Shown piece after piece: positions 51,835 through 60,477 of a stretch of DNA of 64,000 nucleotides. Both the position numbers and the translations under genes were made by a program. Source of the DNA: JALYNX01 sp963780755 (GTDB taxonomy: Bacteria; Actinomycetota; Acidimicrobiia; Spongiisociales; ZC4RG35); assembly GCA_963780755.1 (NCBI GenBank), contig CAWACX010000001.1:930001-994000 (forward strand), given 5' to 3'. Below the pieces are notes generated by a model that saw only the letters and a program-made list of their open reading frames with translations, was not told the origin of the DNA and searched no databases. Within the stretch, counting starts at the first letter, position 1. Each line of letters opens with the position of its first letter.

Positions 51835-53031
51835 TTGCCGACCGCCGTCGTCGTCCTCCCCAGCACCACCTATCGGGCGGCCGAGTTCGTAGAAGCGGCC
51901 CGGGCACTCGGCGTGGACCTGGTAGTGGCATCCGAGGAGCCGCCACCGTTCGACATGGGGGATCGCTGGCTCCAGGTCGACTGCACGGACCCCGAGATCG
52001 CCGCCCGGAAGATCATCCAAGCCGGAGACCGGGTGCCGATCGACGGTGTGATCGCGGCCGACGACGCCGGTGTCGAGATAGCCGCCCTCACCGGGCACGC
52101 CCTTGGGCTTCCCTCGAACCCACCCGAAGCGGCGTCTGCAACCCGTGACAAGGCCAGGCAGCGCGCCCTGCTCGCCGCGGCCGAGGTGCCCCAGCCCCGA
52201 TTCAAAGTGCTCGAACCGGGAGATGACCCAAGCCGGGCCCTGGAATCCATTGGGTATCCCGCCGTCATCAAGCCTCTCGACCGGTCCGCCGGCCAGGGCG
52301 TGATCCGGATCGACACGCCCGACGAGGTCGAGGCGGCCCACCAGCGAGCCCTCCGAATTGCGGGCGAGGCACCGTTGCTCCTGGAGGAGTTCGCCCCGGG
52401 TGTCGAGATCGCCGTCGAAGGGCTCGTCACCGACGGCCGGTTGAACGTGCTCGCGGTATTCGACAAGCCAGGCGCCAGCCAAGGGCCCTTCTTCCCGGAG
52501 ACGATCCTGGTCACTCCGTCGCGCCTCCCCGGGTCGACACTCAGCGAGGCGCAACGTGTTGCCCAGGCCGCGTTGGACGCCATCGGCATCGCCCACGGCC
52601 CGGTCCACATCGAGCTCAAAGTTGACGGCAACCGGGTCGTGGTCATCGAAGTGGCCGCGCGGTCCATCGGCGGCCTCTGTTCCAAGAGCCTCAACTTCGG
52701 TCTCATGGGGACCACCCTCGAGACCATGATCCTGCGCAATGCGCTCGGCCTCGACAAGCCGGAGTTGCACCGTGAGCAAGTGGCGAGTGGGGTGTTGATG
52801 GTTCCGATTCCCCGCGCCGGCAACTTCATCGAACTGCTCAATACGGAAGCGGTGCGAGCCCTGCCCAATGTGACCGGCCTGGATGTGACCGTGCGCCGGG
52901 GAAGCTCCGTCGAGCCCCCACCGGAGGGCGACCGCTACCTCGGGTTCGTCTACGCCCGCGGCCCGGATCCGGAGGTCGTAGAGTCGGCCCTGGTGGAGGC
53001 GGAGCGATTACTCGAAGTGGTCGTCGAGTGA
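51835..53031 (+). CDS. ATP-grasp ligase, unknown substrate
   Basis: A 398-residue ATP-grasp enzyme. It has a Rossmann-like N-terminus, IGYPAVIKPLDRSAGQGVIR (ATP-binding), PLLLEEFAPGVEIAVEGLVT, HIELKVDGNRVVVIEVAARS (metal) and GGLCSKSLNFGL. It resembles carboxylate-amine ligases of the PurK/GAR-synthetase-like type, but the substrate is not evident. The TTG at 51835 is set by AGGAG at 51824-51828. It is divergent from nfu with only 34 nt between the starts. Confidence 0.85.
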   Translation: MPTAVVVLPSTTYRAAEFVEAARALGVDLVVASEEPPPFDMGDRWLQVDCTDPEIAARKIIQAGDRVPIDGVIAADDAGVEIAALTGHALGLPSNPPEAASATRDKARQRALLAAAEVPQPRFKVLEPGDDPSRALESIGYPAVIKPLDRSAGQGVIRIDTPDEVEAAHQRALRIAGEAPLLLEEFAPGVEIAVEGLVTDGRLNVLAVFDKPGASQGPFFPETILVTPSRLPGSTLSEAQRVAQAALDAIGIAHGPVHIELKVDGNRVVVIEVAARSIGGLCSKSLNFGLMGTTLETMILRNALGLDKPELHREQVASGVLMVPIPRAGNFIELLNTEAVRALPNVTGLDVTVRRGSSVEPPPEGDRYLGFVYARGPDPEVVESALVEAERLLEVVVE

Positions 53032-53082
53032 GATCGATAAAAACGCATGTCCCAACGAGCAGAACCCGAGTCGGAGCACCTC

Positions 53083-53100
53083 AACCTCAACTTGAGGGTT
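53083..53100. repeat. Inverted repeat upstream of the thiamine pyrophosphokinase gene
   Basis: AACCTCAACTTGAGGGTT (53083-53100) is an interrupted palindrome about 45 nt before the ATG at 53146. It resembles the CCTCAA..TTGAGG half-sites used by MerR/SoxR-type regulators, but no regulator gene is adjacent. Confidence 0.4.
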
Positions 53101-53145
53101 AGCTCTTACTCGCGAATCGGCGCGTAAGACGATTTTGTCATTCTG

Positions 53146-53772
53146 ATGGACACCATCCTCATCTTCGCCGGAGGAGACCCGCTCCGCCCCGAGCTCGCCC
53201 AGGAGCTGCCCATCGCTGACATGGTGGTCGCTGCCGACAGCGGATACGAGGCCGCGATCGACCTCGGCTTCCGTGTCGACGTCCTGGTAGGTGACCTGGA
53301 CTCGATCGAAACCTCTCCCCTCCCCGGCCATGTGATCGTGGAGCGTCACAGCGCCGACAAAGACCAGACCGATCTCGACCTCGCTCTGGAGTTGGCGTTA
53401 CGGGACGACCCGGAGCGGGTCGTTGTGGTGGGTGGCGTCGGAGGGAGGCAGGACCACGAGCTCGCAGCCTTCCAGCTCGTCTGCTCTCCGCGGTGGCAGG
53501 GTGTGGAAGAGCTCGACTGGATCTCCAACCGAAGTCGATGCCACGTCGTGAGGCGGCATCGAGTGGTGCATGGCGACATCGGCGCAACGGTCAGCCTGCT
53601 CGCGGTGGGAGGGCCGGTCGAGGGCCTCACCACCCGGGGCCTGGAGTGGGAGCTCAGCGAGGCGACGTTGGAACCCGGCTCGACGTGGGGGGTAAGCAAC
53701 TTGATGCGCGGGCCTATCGCCAACATCTCGATTGCTTCGGGATGCCTGTTGGTGATCTTCCCCAGCACCTGA
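53146..53772 (+). CDS. Thiamine pyrophosphokinase
   Basis: Converts thiamine to thiamine diphosphate. The 208-residue protein has the ThiN/TPK motifs MVVAADSGYEAA, VLVGDLDSIE and DKDQTDLDLALELAL, and VVVGGVGGRQDHELA. Its product is the cofactor of the aceE enzyme in this window, although the genes are not adjacent. Confidence 0.9.
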   Translation: MDTILIFAGGDPLRPELAQELPIADMVVAADSGYEAAIDLGFRVDVLVGDLDSIETSPLPGHVIVERHSADKDQTDLDLALELALRDDPERVVVVGGVGGRQDHELAAFQLVCSPRWQGVEELDWISNRSRCHVVRRHRVVHGDIGATVSLLAVGGPVEGLTTRGLEWELSEATLEPGSTWGVSNLMRGPIANISIASGCLLVIFPST

Positions 53773-53785
53773 TCCGAAGCCCCGG

Positions 53786-54740
53786 TCAGGTCGCCGGCAG
53801 GAAAGAAGCCGGCATCGGGCGATCATCGAGAGCGGCGATCAGGTTGTCGACGGCGAGCGACGCCATCCCGCGCCTGGCGCGGACCGAGGCGCTGCCGATG
53901 TGAGGAACCACCAGGCAGTTGTCGAGAACGACCAGGCGATGGTCGGGAGGAAGAGGCTCGGGATCGGTGACGTCGAGGGCGGCCCCGGTGATCCGGCCCT
54001 CCTCGAGGGCCTGGACGAGGGCTTGTGTGTCCACCAGGGGGCCCCGGGCCACATTGACCAGGAACGACGACGGGCGCATCCGATTCCAGCTCCTGACGAC
54101 CAATGAGGTGCCTGGTGGCCGCGGTGAGTGGCGCCGTGAGCACGACGATGTCCGATGCGGTCAGCAGCTCGTCGAGCCCGACATGCGTGGCCCCGTAAAC
54201 CGCCTTCTCCGATGGCGAGGAATAGAGGACCCGCATGTCGAATCCAGTGGCTCGCCTGGCCAATGCCGATCCGATGCGGCCCATCCCCACGATCCCCAGC
54301 GTGGCTCCGTGGAGGTCGCCGCCGAGCATGGCCCAGGGGTCCCACACCCCCCACCGGCCCTCCCGGACCACGTCGATGCCTTCCGGGATCCTCCTGACCA
54401 CCGCAGCCATCAGGGCAAACGCTGTGTCGGCGACTGTCTCGGTGAGGACATCGGGGGTGTGCCCGATCATGATCCCCCGTTGCCGGCACGCGGCGACGTC
54501 GATGTTGTCCACTCCGACCGCCATCTGTGAGACCACCCGGAGGCCCGGTGCCGCGTCGAGCAGCTCCTCGTCGACGACATCCACGAGCATCGAGAGCAGC
54601 CCATCGCAGTCGGCGACCCCGTGCAGGAGCACTTCTCTCGGTGCCGGGCCGACACCTTCCCAAATCGCCACCCCGGCCCGGTCGCGCAGCGGCTGGAGGA
54701 TGTCGTCGGGTATCTGATGGGAGACGAAGGCGGAAGGCAC
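53786..54740 (-). CDS. D-isomer-specific 2-hydroxyacid dehydrogenase (one frameshift)
   Basis: NAD-dependent reductase of 2-ketoacids (glyoxylate/hydroxypyruvate-reductase-like). The corrected product is 317 aa: SQMAVGVDNIDVAACRQRGI, the NAD motif LGIVGMGRIGSALARRA, then after a one-base insertion near 54080 the frame resumes with FLVNVARGPLVDTQALV (catalytic Arg region), ITGAALDVTDPEPLP and catalytic His in VVPHIGSAS. The substrate is not determinable. Confidence 0.87.
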
Positions 54741-54820
54741 GAATGCCGAGGCTAGATGTGCGGGCCAGTTCCCAGGTTGGGGTAGAGATTCATCCCCGGC
54801 CCGCCGATACCATTCGAATG

Positions 54821-55621
54821 ATGCGACGGCTCCCCATTGTCGTGCTGCTGCTCATAGGGCTCACCGGGTGCGGGCGTGATGCCGCGCTCGAATTGGCCGA
54901 GCCGCCGCGGGTGATGCTCGACGCCGCGATTCCCATCTCCCCGAGCCTGACCATCGCCCAATCCCTCGACACCCGGCAGCGTGAGGCGTTCGGTGGGTTG
55001 AGCACCGCCACCCTCCCCGACAACACCACGATGGTCGCCATGAGTGTCGGTGACACCGACGTCTTCGAGACACCGGACGGCCCGGCGCCGATGATGACGC
55101 TCCCCCACACCACCATCCTGGGCACGGTGTCGGTGTTCGAGGTGGTCGAGGGGCCCGTCGACGGCTGGGTGAAAGTGAAGGTGCCGGTCCGGCCCAACGG
55201 GACCCAGGGCTGGGTCGAGGCCACCGACCTGATGATGTACCTGGTCGATGGGCGTTTCGTCGTCGACCTCTCAGACAGGCGTCTCACCTACTTCGAAAAC
55301 GGGGAGATCGTGCTCACCACCCCGGTGGCGGTGGGCAGCAAGCGGAACCCCACTCCAGAAGGGGACTTCTTCGTCACCGACAACGTTTCGCTCGCCGACC
55401 CGGGCAGCGCCTGGGGCCCGCACGCATTCGGGATCTCGGCGAGGTCGGAGACGATCACCGAGTACAACGGCGGCGACGGGATCATCGGGATCCACGGCAC
55501 CAACCGGCCGGGGTCGATCGGAAATGCCGCTTCCCTGGGCTGCATTCGTGTCCCTAACGAAGTGATCACCCGGCTCCACGAGATGGTGCCGATCGGGACC
55601 CCGGTCGAGATCAACGCCTGA
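54821..55621 (+). CDS. L,D-transpeptidase lipoprotein (YkuD domain)
   Basis: Makes 3-3 cross-links in peptidoglycan or attaches proteins to it. The 266-residue protein has a lipobox (LLIGLTGCGR), an SH3-like region (about 80-145) and a YkuD catalytic domain with IGIHGTNRPGSIGN and the Cys motif SLGCIRVPN. A TACCAT box (54808-54813) is 7 nt before the second ATG (54821), so I use that rather than 54818. It converges with the MaoC gene. Confidence 0.9.
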   Translation: MRRLPIVVLLLIGLTGCGRDAALELAEPPRVMLDAAIPISPSLTIAQSLDTRQREAFGGLSTATLPDNTTMVAMSVGDTDVFETPDGPAPMMTLPHTTILGTVSVFEVVEGPVDGWVKVKVPVRPNGTQGWVEATDLMMYLVDGRFVVDLSDRRLTYFENGEIVLTTPVAVGSKRNPTPEGDFFVTDNVSLADPGSAWGPHAFGISARSETITEYNGGDGIIGIHGTNRPGSIGNAASLGCIRVPNEVITRLHEMVPIGTPVEINA

Positions 55622-55639
55622 ACGTCGGGCGGCGGTCCG

Positions 55640-56492
55640 TCAGGCCGACACTACGCCGTTCAACACGGTGGCCGACCGCTCCTCGACCTCGGCTTCGACG
55701 ACCCAGGCGCTCCCTTCGGCCCAGATACGGGTGGACACCGTCTCTCCGGGGAAGACGACGCCCGAAAACCGGGCCCTGAACCTGGCGACCGCATTGACAT
55801 CGCCATCGAGGGCATTGTCCACGACCGACTTGCCCACGATCCCGTAGGTGCACAGCCCATGGAGGATCGGCCGCTCGTACCCGGCGAAAGCGGCGAATCC
55901 GGGGTCGGCGTGAAGCGGATTGTGATCGCCCGACGCGACCCGGTAGAGCAACGCCTGCTGAGGGAGTGTGGCCGATCTCGCCACCAGGTCGGGGGGCCGG
56001 GTCGGGACCTCGATGGCGGTGGAAGGGCCCGGATCACCACCGAACCCGCCCTCCCCTCGCAGGAAGACCGAGGGTCGGTTGGTGAAGAGCAGCTCGCCGT
56101 CCTTCTCCGAGCGGGACTCGATCTCCATGATCACCAAGGCCCCCTTGCCCTTGTCGAAGACCCCGGTCACCCGGCCCTCCTGGACCACCTTCCCCGAGGC
56201 TGGGATCGGGCGATGGAGCTCGAGGTCCTGTTCGCCGTGGAGGACCGCGGCGAGCTCGAAGTCGAGCCCGTCGACTGTCCCCAGGCTCATCATCAACCCG
56301 AAGGGCGGAATGGTCCCGAAGGTGGGCAGGACCTTCAGGTCACCCTCGTAGGTGTAGGACAGCTCGCGTGGGTCGGTCGGGGGCACGCCGGCGCCGATCC
56401 CGAGGTGGTAGAGGATCACGTCGTCCTCGTCCCAGCTGTAGGTGGAGCCGGGGAGGGCGGCCCCGACCGCCCGCGTCGGCGTCGATCGGCAT
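55640..56492 (-). CDS. MaoC-like (R)-specific enoyl-CoA hydratase 2 (one frameshift)
   Basis: A two-hot-dog-domain hydratase of the MFE-2 C-terminal type. The catalytic D-x4-H motif is in GDHNPLHADPGFAAFAGYERP. The visible frame starts at 56419, but the ATG at 56492, which overlaps the SDR stop (TGATG), begins MPIDADA. A one-base insertion in the CCC run near 56470-56472 then separates it from AVGAALPGSTYSWDEDDVIL. The corrected product is 283 aa. It is the last gene of the fatty-acid operon. Confidence 0.87.
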
Positions 56493-57401
56493 CAGCCGGC
56501 CAGCATCTGCCCGAGGAGCATGATCTCCTCGTTGTTGCTGAGCGGGGTCTGGTACTCCGAGAGGTCCCGGATCTCCTCGATGTGCGCGGATATCTCCTCG
56601 ACTTCGGGGACCACCCCCTGGCCGGCGAGCCAGCCCGGGTTGGTGCCGAGGAAGATGCGGGCATACCGACCGCCGCCGGCCGTGAAGACCTCGTGGGTGA
56701 GCTCGTTGCCCTCAGAGCAGAGATACACGACCAACGGCATCACCTGCTTGGGGTCCACTAACTCGGCGAACGGCCCGAGGAGCTCCTCGGTCATCCTGGT
56801 GCGGGCGATAGGAGCGACCGCATTGGACTTGATGTTGTATTTCATGCCCTCGATCGCGAGGACATTGGACAGGCCCATGATCCCCGCCTTGGCTGCGCCG
56901 TAGTTGGCCTGACCGAAGTTGCCGAACAGCCCCGATGCGGATGTCGTGTGCACGAACCTTCCGTATCCCTTCTCCTTCATCACCCCGAATGCCGGATGAG
57001 ACACGTGGAAGGCGCCTCGGAGATGGACGTCGATCACGGCGTCGACTTCATCGAAGGTCATGTTGGCGAACGAACGGTCGCGCAGGATCCCTGCGTTGTT
57101 GATGACGATGTCGACCGTTCCGAAGGCATCGAGAGCGGTGGACACGATCGCGGCGCCACCTTCACGGGTGGACACCGAGTCGTAGTTCGGCCACTGCCTC
57201 ACCGCCCGCGCTCTTGATCTCTTCGACCACCACATCGGCGGCTGCGCTGGAGGCTCCGGTCCCGTCGACGGCTCCCCCGAGGTCGTTGACAACGACCCGG
57301 GCCCCACGGCGCCCCAGCTCGAGGGAGTATTCCCGGCCCAGCCCACCCCCACCCCCGGTCACGATGGCAACTCTCCCGTCGAACGTGATCGGCTCGGACA
57401 T
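56492..57401 (-). CDS. SDR-family (3R)-hydroxyacyl-CoA dehydrogenase, MFE-2-like (one frameshift)
   Basis: A 302-residue (corrected) short-chain dehydrogenase with NAD motif VAIVTGGGGGLGREYSLELG, VVNDLGG, VINNAGILRDRSF and catalytic YGAAKAG. The sequence matches the dehydrogenase domain of peroxisomal multifunctional enzyme 2. The frame breaks near 57188 by one inserted base (EAVA joins NYDSVSTREGG). With the overlapping MaoC gene it forms a split MFE-2: (R)-hydroxyacyl-CoA is made by MaoC and oxidised here. Confidence 0.87.
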
Positions 57402-57412
57402 GGCTCCCTCCT

Positions 57413-58561
57413 TCAAAGGCCGAGGGACCTTCCGATGATCTCTTTCATGATCTCGGTGGTCCCTCCGTAGATGGTCTGCACCCGTGCGTCACGATAGGCA
57501 CGGGCAATCGGGTACTCCTCCATGTATCCGTAGCCGCCGAAGAGCTGGAGGCAGCGGTCGATCACGCTCTTCTCCAATTCGGTGACCCACCACTTCGCCT
57601 TCGCCGCCTCGTCCGCCGACAGCTGACCGGCATTGTGAGCCTTGATCTGATGGTCGACATAGGCCTGCGCGACATCGAGCTCGGTCCGCATCTCCGCCAT
57701 TGAGTGCTTGACGGTCTGGAACGAGCCGATCGGCTGGTCGAACGCGGTTCTCTCCTTGACGTAGTCCAGCGTCCAGTCGAAGGCGACCCTGGCATGTGCG
57801 ATCGACCCCACGGCCAGGCTCAGCCGCTCCTGGGGCAGGTTCTGCATCAGGTAGGCGAACCCCTGTCCCTCGCCGCCGAGGCGGTTGGCCACCGGGACCC
57901 TGACCTCGTCGAAGAACAACTCCGCCGTGTCCTGGGCATGGAGGCCGATCTTCTCCAGGTTCCTCCCCCGGGTGAATCCCTCCATCCCGTCCTCGATGAC
58001 CAGGAGCGTCATCCCGGCGTGCCGCTGCTCGGGATCGGTCTTCACCGCGGTTATCACCAGATCGGAATTGAGGCCATTGGTGATGAAGGTCTTCGACCCG
58101 GTGACCACGTAGTGGTCGCCGTCGCGGACGGCGCTGGTCTTGATCCCGGCGAGATCGGAGCCGGCGCCGGGCTCGGTCATGGCGATGGCTGTCATCAGCG
58201 TCCCGGACGCCAGCCCGGGCAGCCACCTCTCTTCCTGCTCCTCGGTGGCCAGGGCCGTGAAATAGGGCGTGCAGATGTCGTTGTGGAGCGTGATGCACAT
58301 GCCCGAGGCGAGAGCGTCCCCGTAGACCAACTCCTCGACGACGACGGCATTGAAGCGGAAATCATCGATGCCGCCACCCCCGTGCCTCTCGGGGATCGCC
58401 ATCCCGAGCATCCCCGCTTCGCCGGCCCGGCGAAACATCGCCTTGTCGACCCTGCCCTCCGCTTCCCATTTCGGGACGTTGGGGGTCACCTCGCGCTGGA
58501 CGAAAGCCTGGACCGACGATCTGAAGAGGTCGTGATCCGCCCCGAACAGGTCCCGGATCAC
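57413..58561 (-). CDS. Acyl-CoA dehydrogenase
   Basis: A FAD-dependent desaturase of acyl-CoA, first step of beta-oxidation. The 382-residue protein has the signature AMTEPGAGSDLAGIKTSAVR, the flavin-region VTGSKTFITNG, and the C-terminal QLFGGYGYMEEYPIARAYRD and YGGTTEIMKEII. It sits 7 nt downstream of the ligase gene and 11 nt before the SDR gene, so the four genes form a beta-oxidation operon. Confidence 0.93.
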   Translation of the reverse strand: MIRDLFGADHDLFRSSVQAFVQREVTPNVPKWEAEGRVDKAMFRRAGEAGMLGMAIPERHGGGGIDDFRFNAVVVEELVYGDALASGMCITLHNDICTPYFTALATEEQEERWLPGLASGTLMTAIAMTEPGAGSDLAGIKTSAVRDGDHYVVTGSKTFITNGLNSDLVITAVKTDPEQRHAGMTLLVIEDGMEGFTRGRNLEKIGLHAQDTAELFFDEVRVPVANRLGGEGQGFAYLMQNLPQERLSLAVGSIAHARVAFDWTLDYVKERTAFDQPIGSFQTVKHSMAEMRTELDVAQAYVDHQIKAHNAGQLSADEAAKAKWWVTELEKSVIDRCLQLFGGYGYMEEYPIARAYRDARVQTIYGGTTEIMKEIIGRSLGL

Positions 58562-58568
58562 TGTCGGC

Positions 58569-60410
58569 TCAAACGCCGACGTAGAGCGCGTCGATCTCTT
58601 CGGCGTACCTCTCGTGCACGACCCGTCGCTTGAGCTTGAGCGACGGAGTCACCTCGCCTGAGTCAGGCGTCCATTCGTCGCCCACGACGAGGAACTTCTT
58701 GATCTGCTCCACTGAGGAGACTGTTTCGTTCGCTTCCCGGACCGCCCGTTCGATCTCGGCGTTGACTTCGGGCAGCTTCGAGAAGGTCGCAAGGTCGGCG
58801 TACTCGAGGCCATGGCTCGCGGCCCACGCCGGCGCCTCCTCATGATCGAGGGCGATGACGACAGTCAGGAACTTCCGCCCGTCCCCGATCATGCACGCCT
58901 TGGAGATGATGGGATGGTTGCCAAGGAGGGTCTCCAACTTGGCCGGGGCGATGTTCTTCCCGGCCGCCGTGATGATGATCTCCTTCTTCCGGCCCACGAT
59001 CCAGAGGAAGCCGTCCTCGTCGATCTGGCCGAGGTCGCCCGAGTGGAGCCACCCCTCCGAGTCGAAGGACTCCTCCGTGGCCTCGGGGAGCTTGTAGTAG
59101 CCCTGGGTGATGACCCCACCTCTCATCAGGACCTCGCCGTCCTCACCAAGGACCACCTCGACCCCGGGGAGGGCGCGGCCCACCGAGCCGGTCTTGTTGG
59201 CGCCGGGGAGATTGGTGGTGGCCGGCCCGGTCGTCTCCGACATGCCGTATAGCTCGAACAGCGGGATCCCAATGGTGTGGAAGAACGTGATCAGCTCGGG
59301 GTGGATCGGGGCCGCGGCCGTGATCGCCAGCTCCACGGAGTCCATGCCCAGGCCCTCGCGCACCTTGGAGAGGGCGATCGAGTCGAGCAACCCGGCCATC
59401 ATCGGGCCCGAGCCCCCGTTGGCCTCCGCCTCCACCCGCTTTCGGTTCGAGGAAAGCGCCCCGTCGAGAATCCGCTTCTTCAGGCCATGGGCCTCTTCGA
59501 AACGCGCACTGAGCCGGGCTGAGAACTTCTCGAAGACGCGGGGCACCCCGAAGAAGATCGTGGGACGCGCCTCCTGGATGTACTCGAGGACACCCGCCAT
59601 GTTGGGGCAGAACCAGACCTCGCCAGCCATGTAGGTGCACAGATAGTGGGTTGCCAGGCGCTCGGCGATGTGGGCGAGGGGCAGATACGAGACCATCCGG
59701 GGACCGAGGCCGATGTCGGCCGCCCGGCGCAGGCACTCCGCGGTCCAGACCACGTTGCGATGGCTGATCATGACCCCTTTGGGGGTCCCGGTGGTCCCCG
59801 AGGTGTAGATCAGCGTCGCCAGTGAGTCAGGCGTCATCCTCGACGCGGCCCGAGTCACCGATTCCGGGTCCTCCCCGAGCCGCTGCTTGCCGCGGGCGAT
59901 CAATTCGTCCCAGCTCAACACCCAATCGGCCGTGTCGTAGTTCTCGGCACCCGACATCAGCACGACGTAGCGGAGGTTGGGGAGCTCGGTGCGGATCTCC
60001 TCCCAGCGCTTCATGAACTCGAGGTCTTCCAGCACCGCGACCGTTGCCGCGCAGTTCTCCGCGATGTACTGGATCTGGTTGGCCACCAGGGTCGAATAGA
60101 TGGTGACCGCAGTCGCCCCGGTGTGGATCGCGGCATAGTCGGCGATGACGTGCTCTGGCCGATTGCCGGCCATGATCGCTACGAACTGGCCGTCGCCGAC
60201 ACCCAGCGATTGGAACCCGGCCGCCGCATCGTGCACCGCTCTTCGGTATCCCGACCAGGTGAGCATGGCCCACTCGCCGTTCTCTTTCCAGTGGACTGCG
60301 GGCTGGTCGCTGTAGCGCTCGGCATTGCGGTTGAAGTAGTCGACGATCGTCTTTCCGTCGACTTCGGCATCGATCGCTGCGCGCTCTACCAAAACGGCTT
60401 CTTCGGTCAT
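58569..60410 (-). CDS. Long-chain fatty-acid--CoA ligase (FadD15-like)
   Basis: AMP-forming acyl-CoA synthetase. The 613-residue protein has LIYTSGTTGTPKGVMISHRN, YGMSETTGPAT, GWLHSGDLGQIDEDGFLWIVGRKKEII and a C-terminal PSLKLKRR with the catalytic lysine region. It resembles actinobacterial long-chain FadD15-type enzymes. The ATG at 60410 has GGAGG 5 nt upstream. It leads the fatty-acid operon. Confidence 0.92.
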   Translation of the reverse strand: MTEEAVLVERAAIDAEVDGKTIVDYFNRNAERYSDQPAVHWKENGEWAMLTWSGYRRAVHDAAAGFQSLGVGDGQFVAIMAGNRPEHVIADYAAIHTGATAVTIYSTLVANQIQYIAENCAATVAVLEDLEFMKRWEEIRTELPNLRYVVLMSGAENYDTADWVLSWDELIARGKQRLGEDPESVTRAASRMTPDSLATLIYTSGTTGTPKGVMISHRNVVWTAECLRRAADIGLGPRMVSYLPLAHIAERLATHYLCTYMAGEVWFCPNMAGVLEYIQEARPTIFFGVPRVFEKFSARLSARFEEAHGLKKRILDGALSSNRKRVEAEANGGSGPMMAGLLDSIALSKVREGLGMDSVELAITAAAPIHPELITFFHTIGIPLFELYGMSETTGPATTNLPGANKTGSVGRALPGVEVVLGEDGEVLMRGGVITQGYYKLPEATEESFDSEGWLHSGDLGQIDEDGFLWIVGRKKEIIITAAGKNIAPAKLETLLGNHPIISKACMIGDGRKFLTVVIALDHEEAPAWAASHGLEYADLATFSKLPEVNAEIERAVREANETVSSVEQIKKFLVVGDEWTPDSGEVTPSLKLKRRVVHERYAEEIDALYVGV

Positions 60411-60477
60411 CAAGTCCTCCGGTGGGAAGTTGCCAGGGTCTGCGGAGCTTACCGGTGAACAGGGGGATAGAGCCCGG

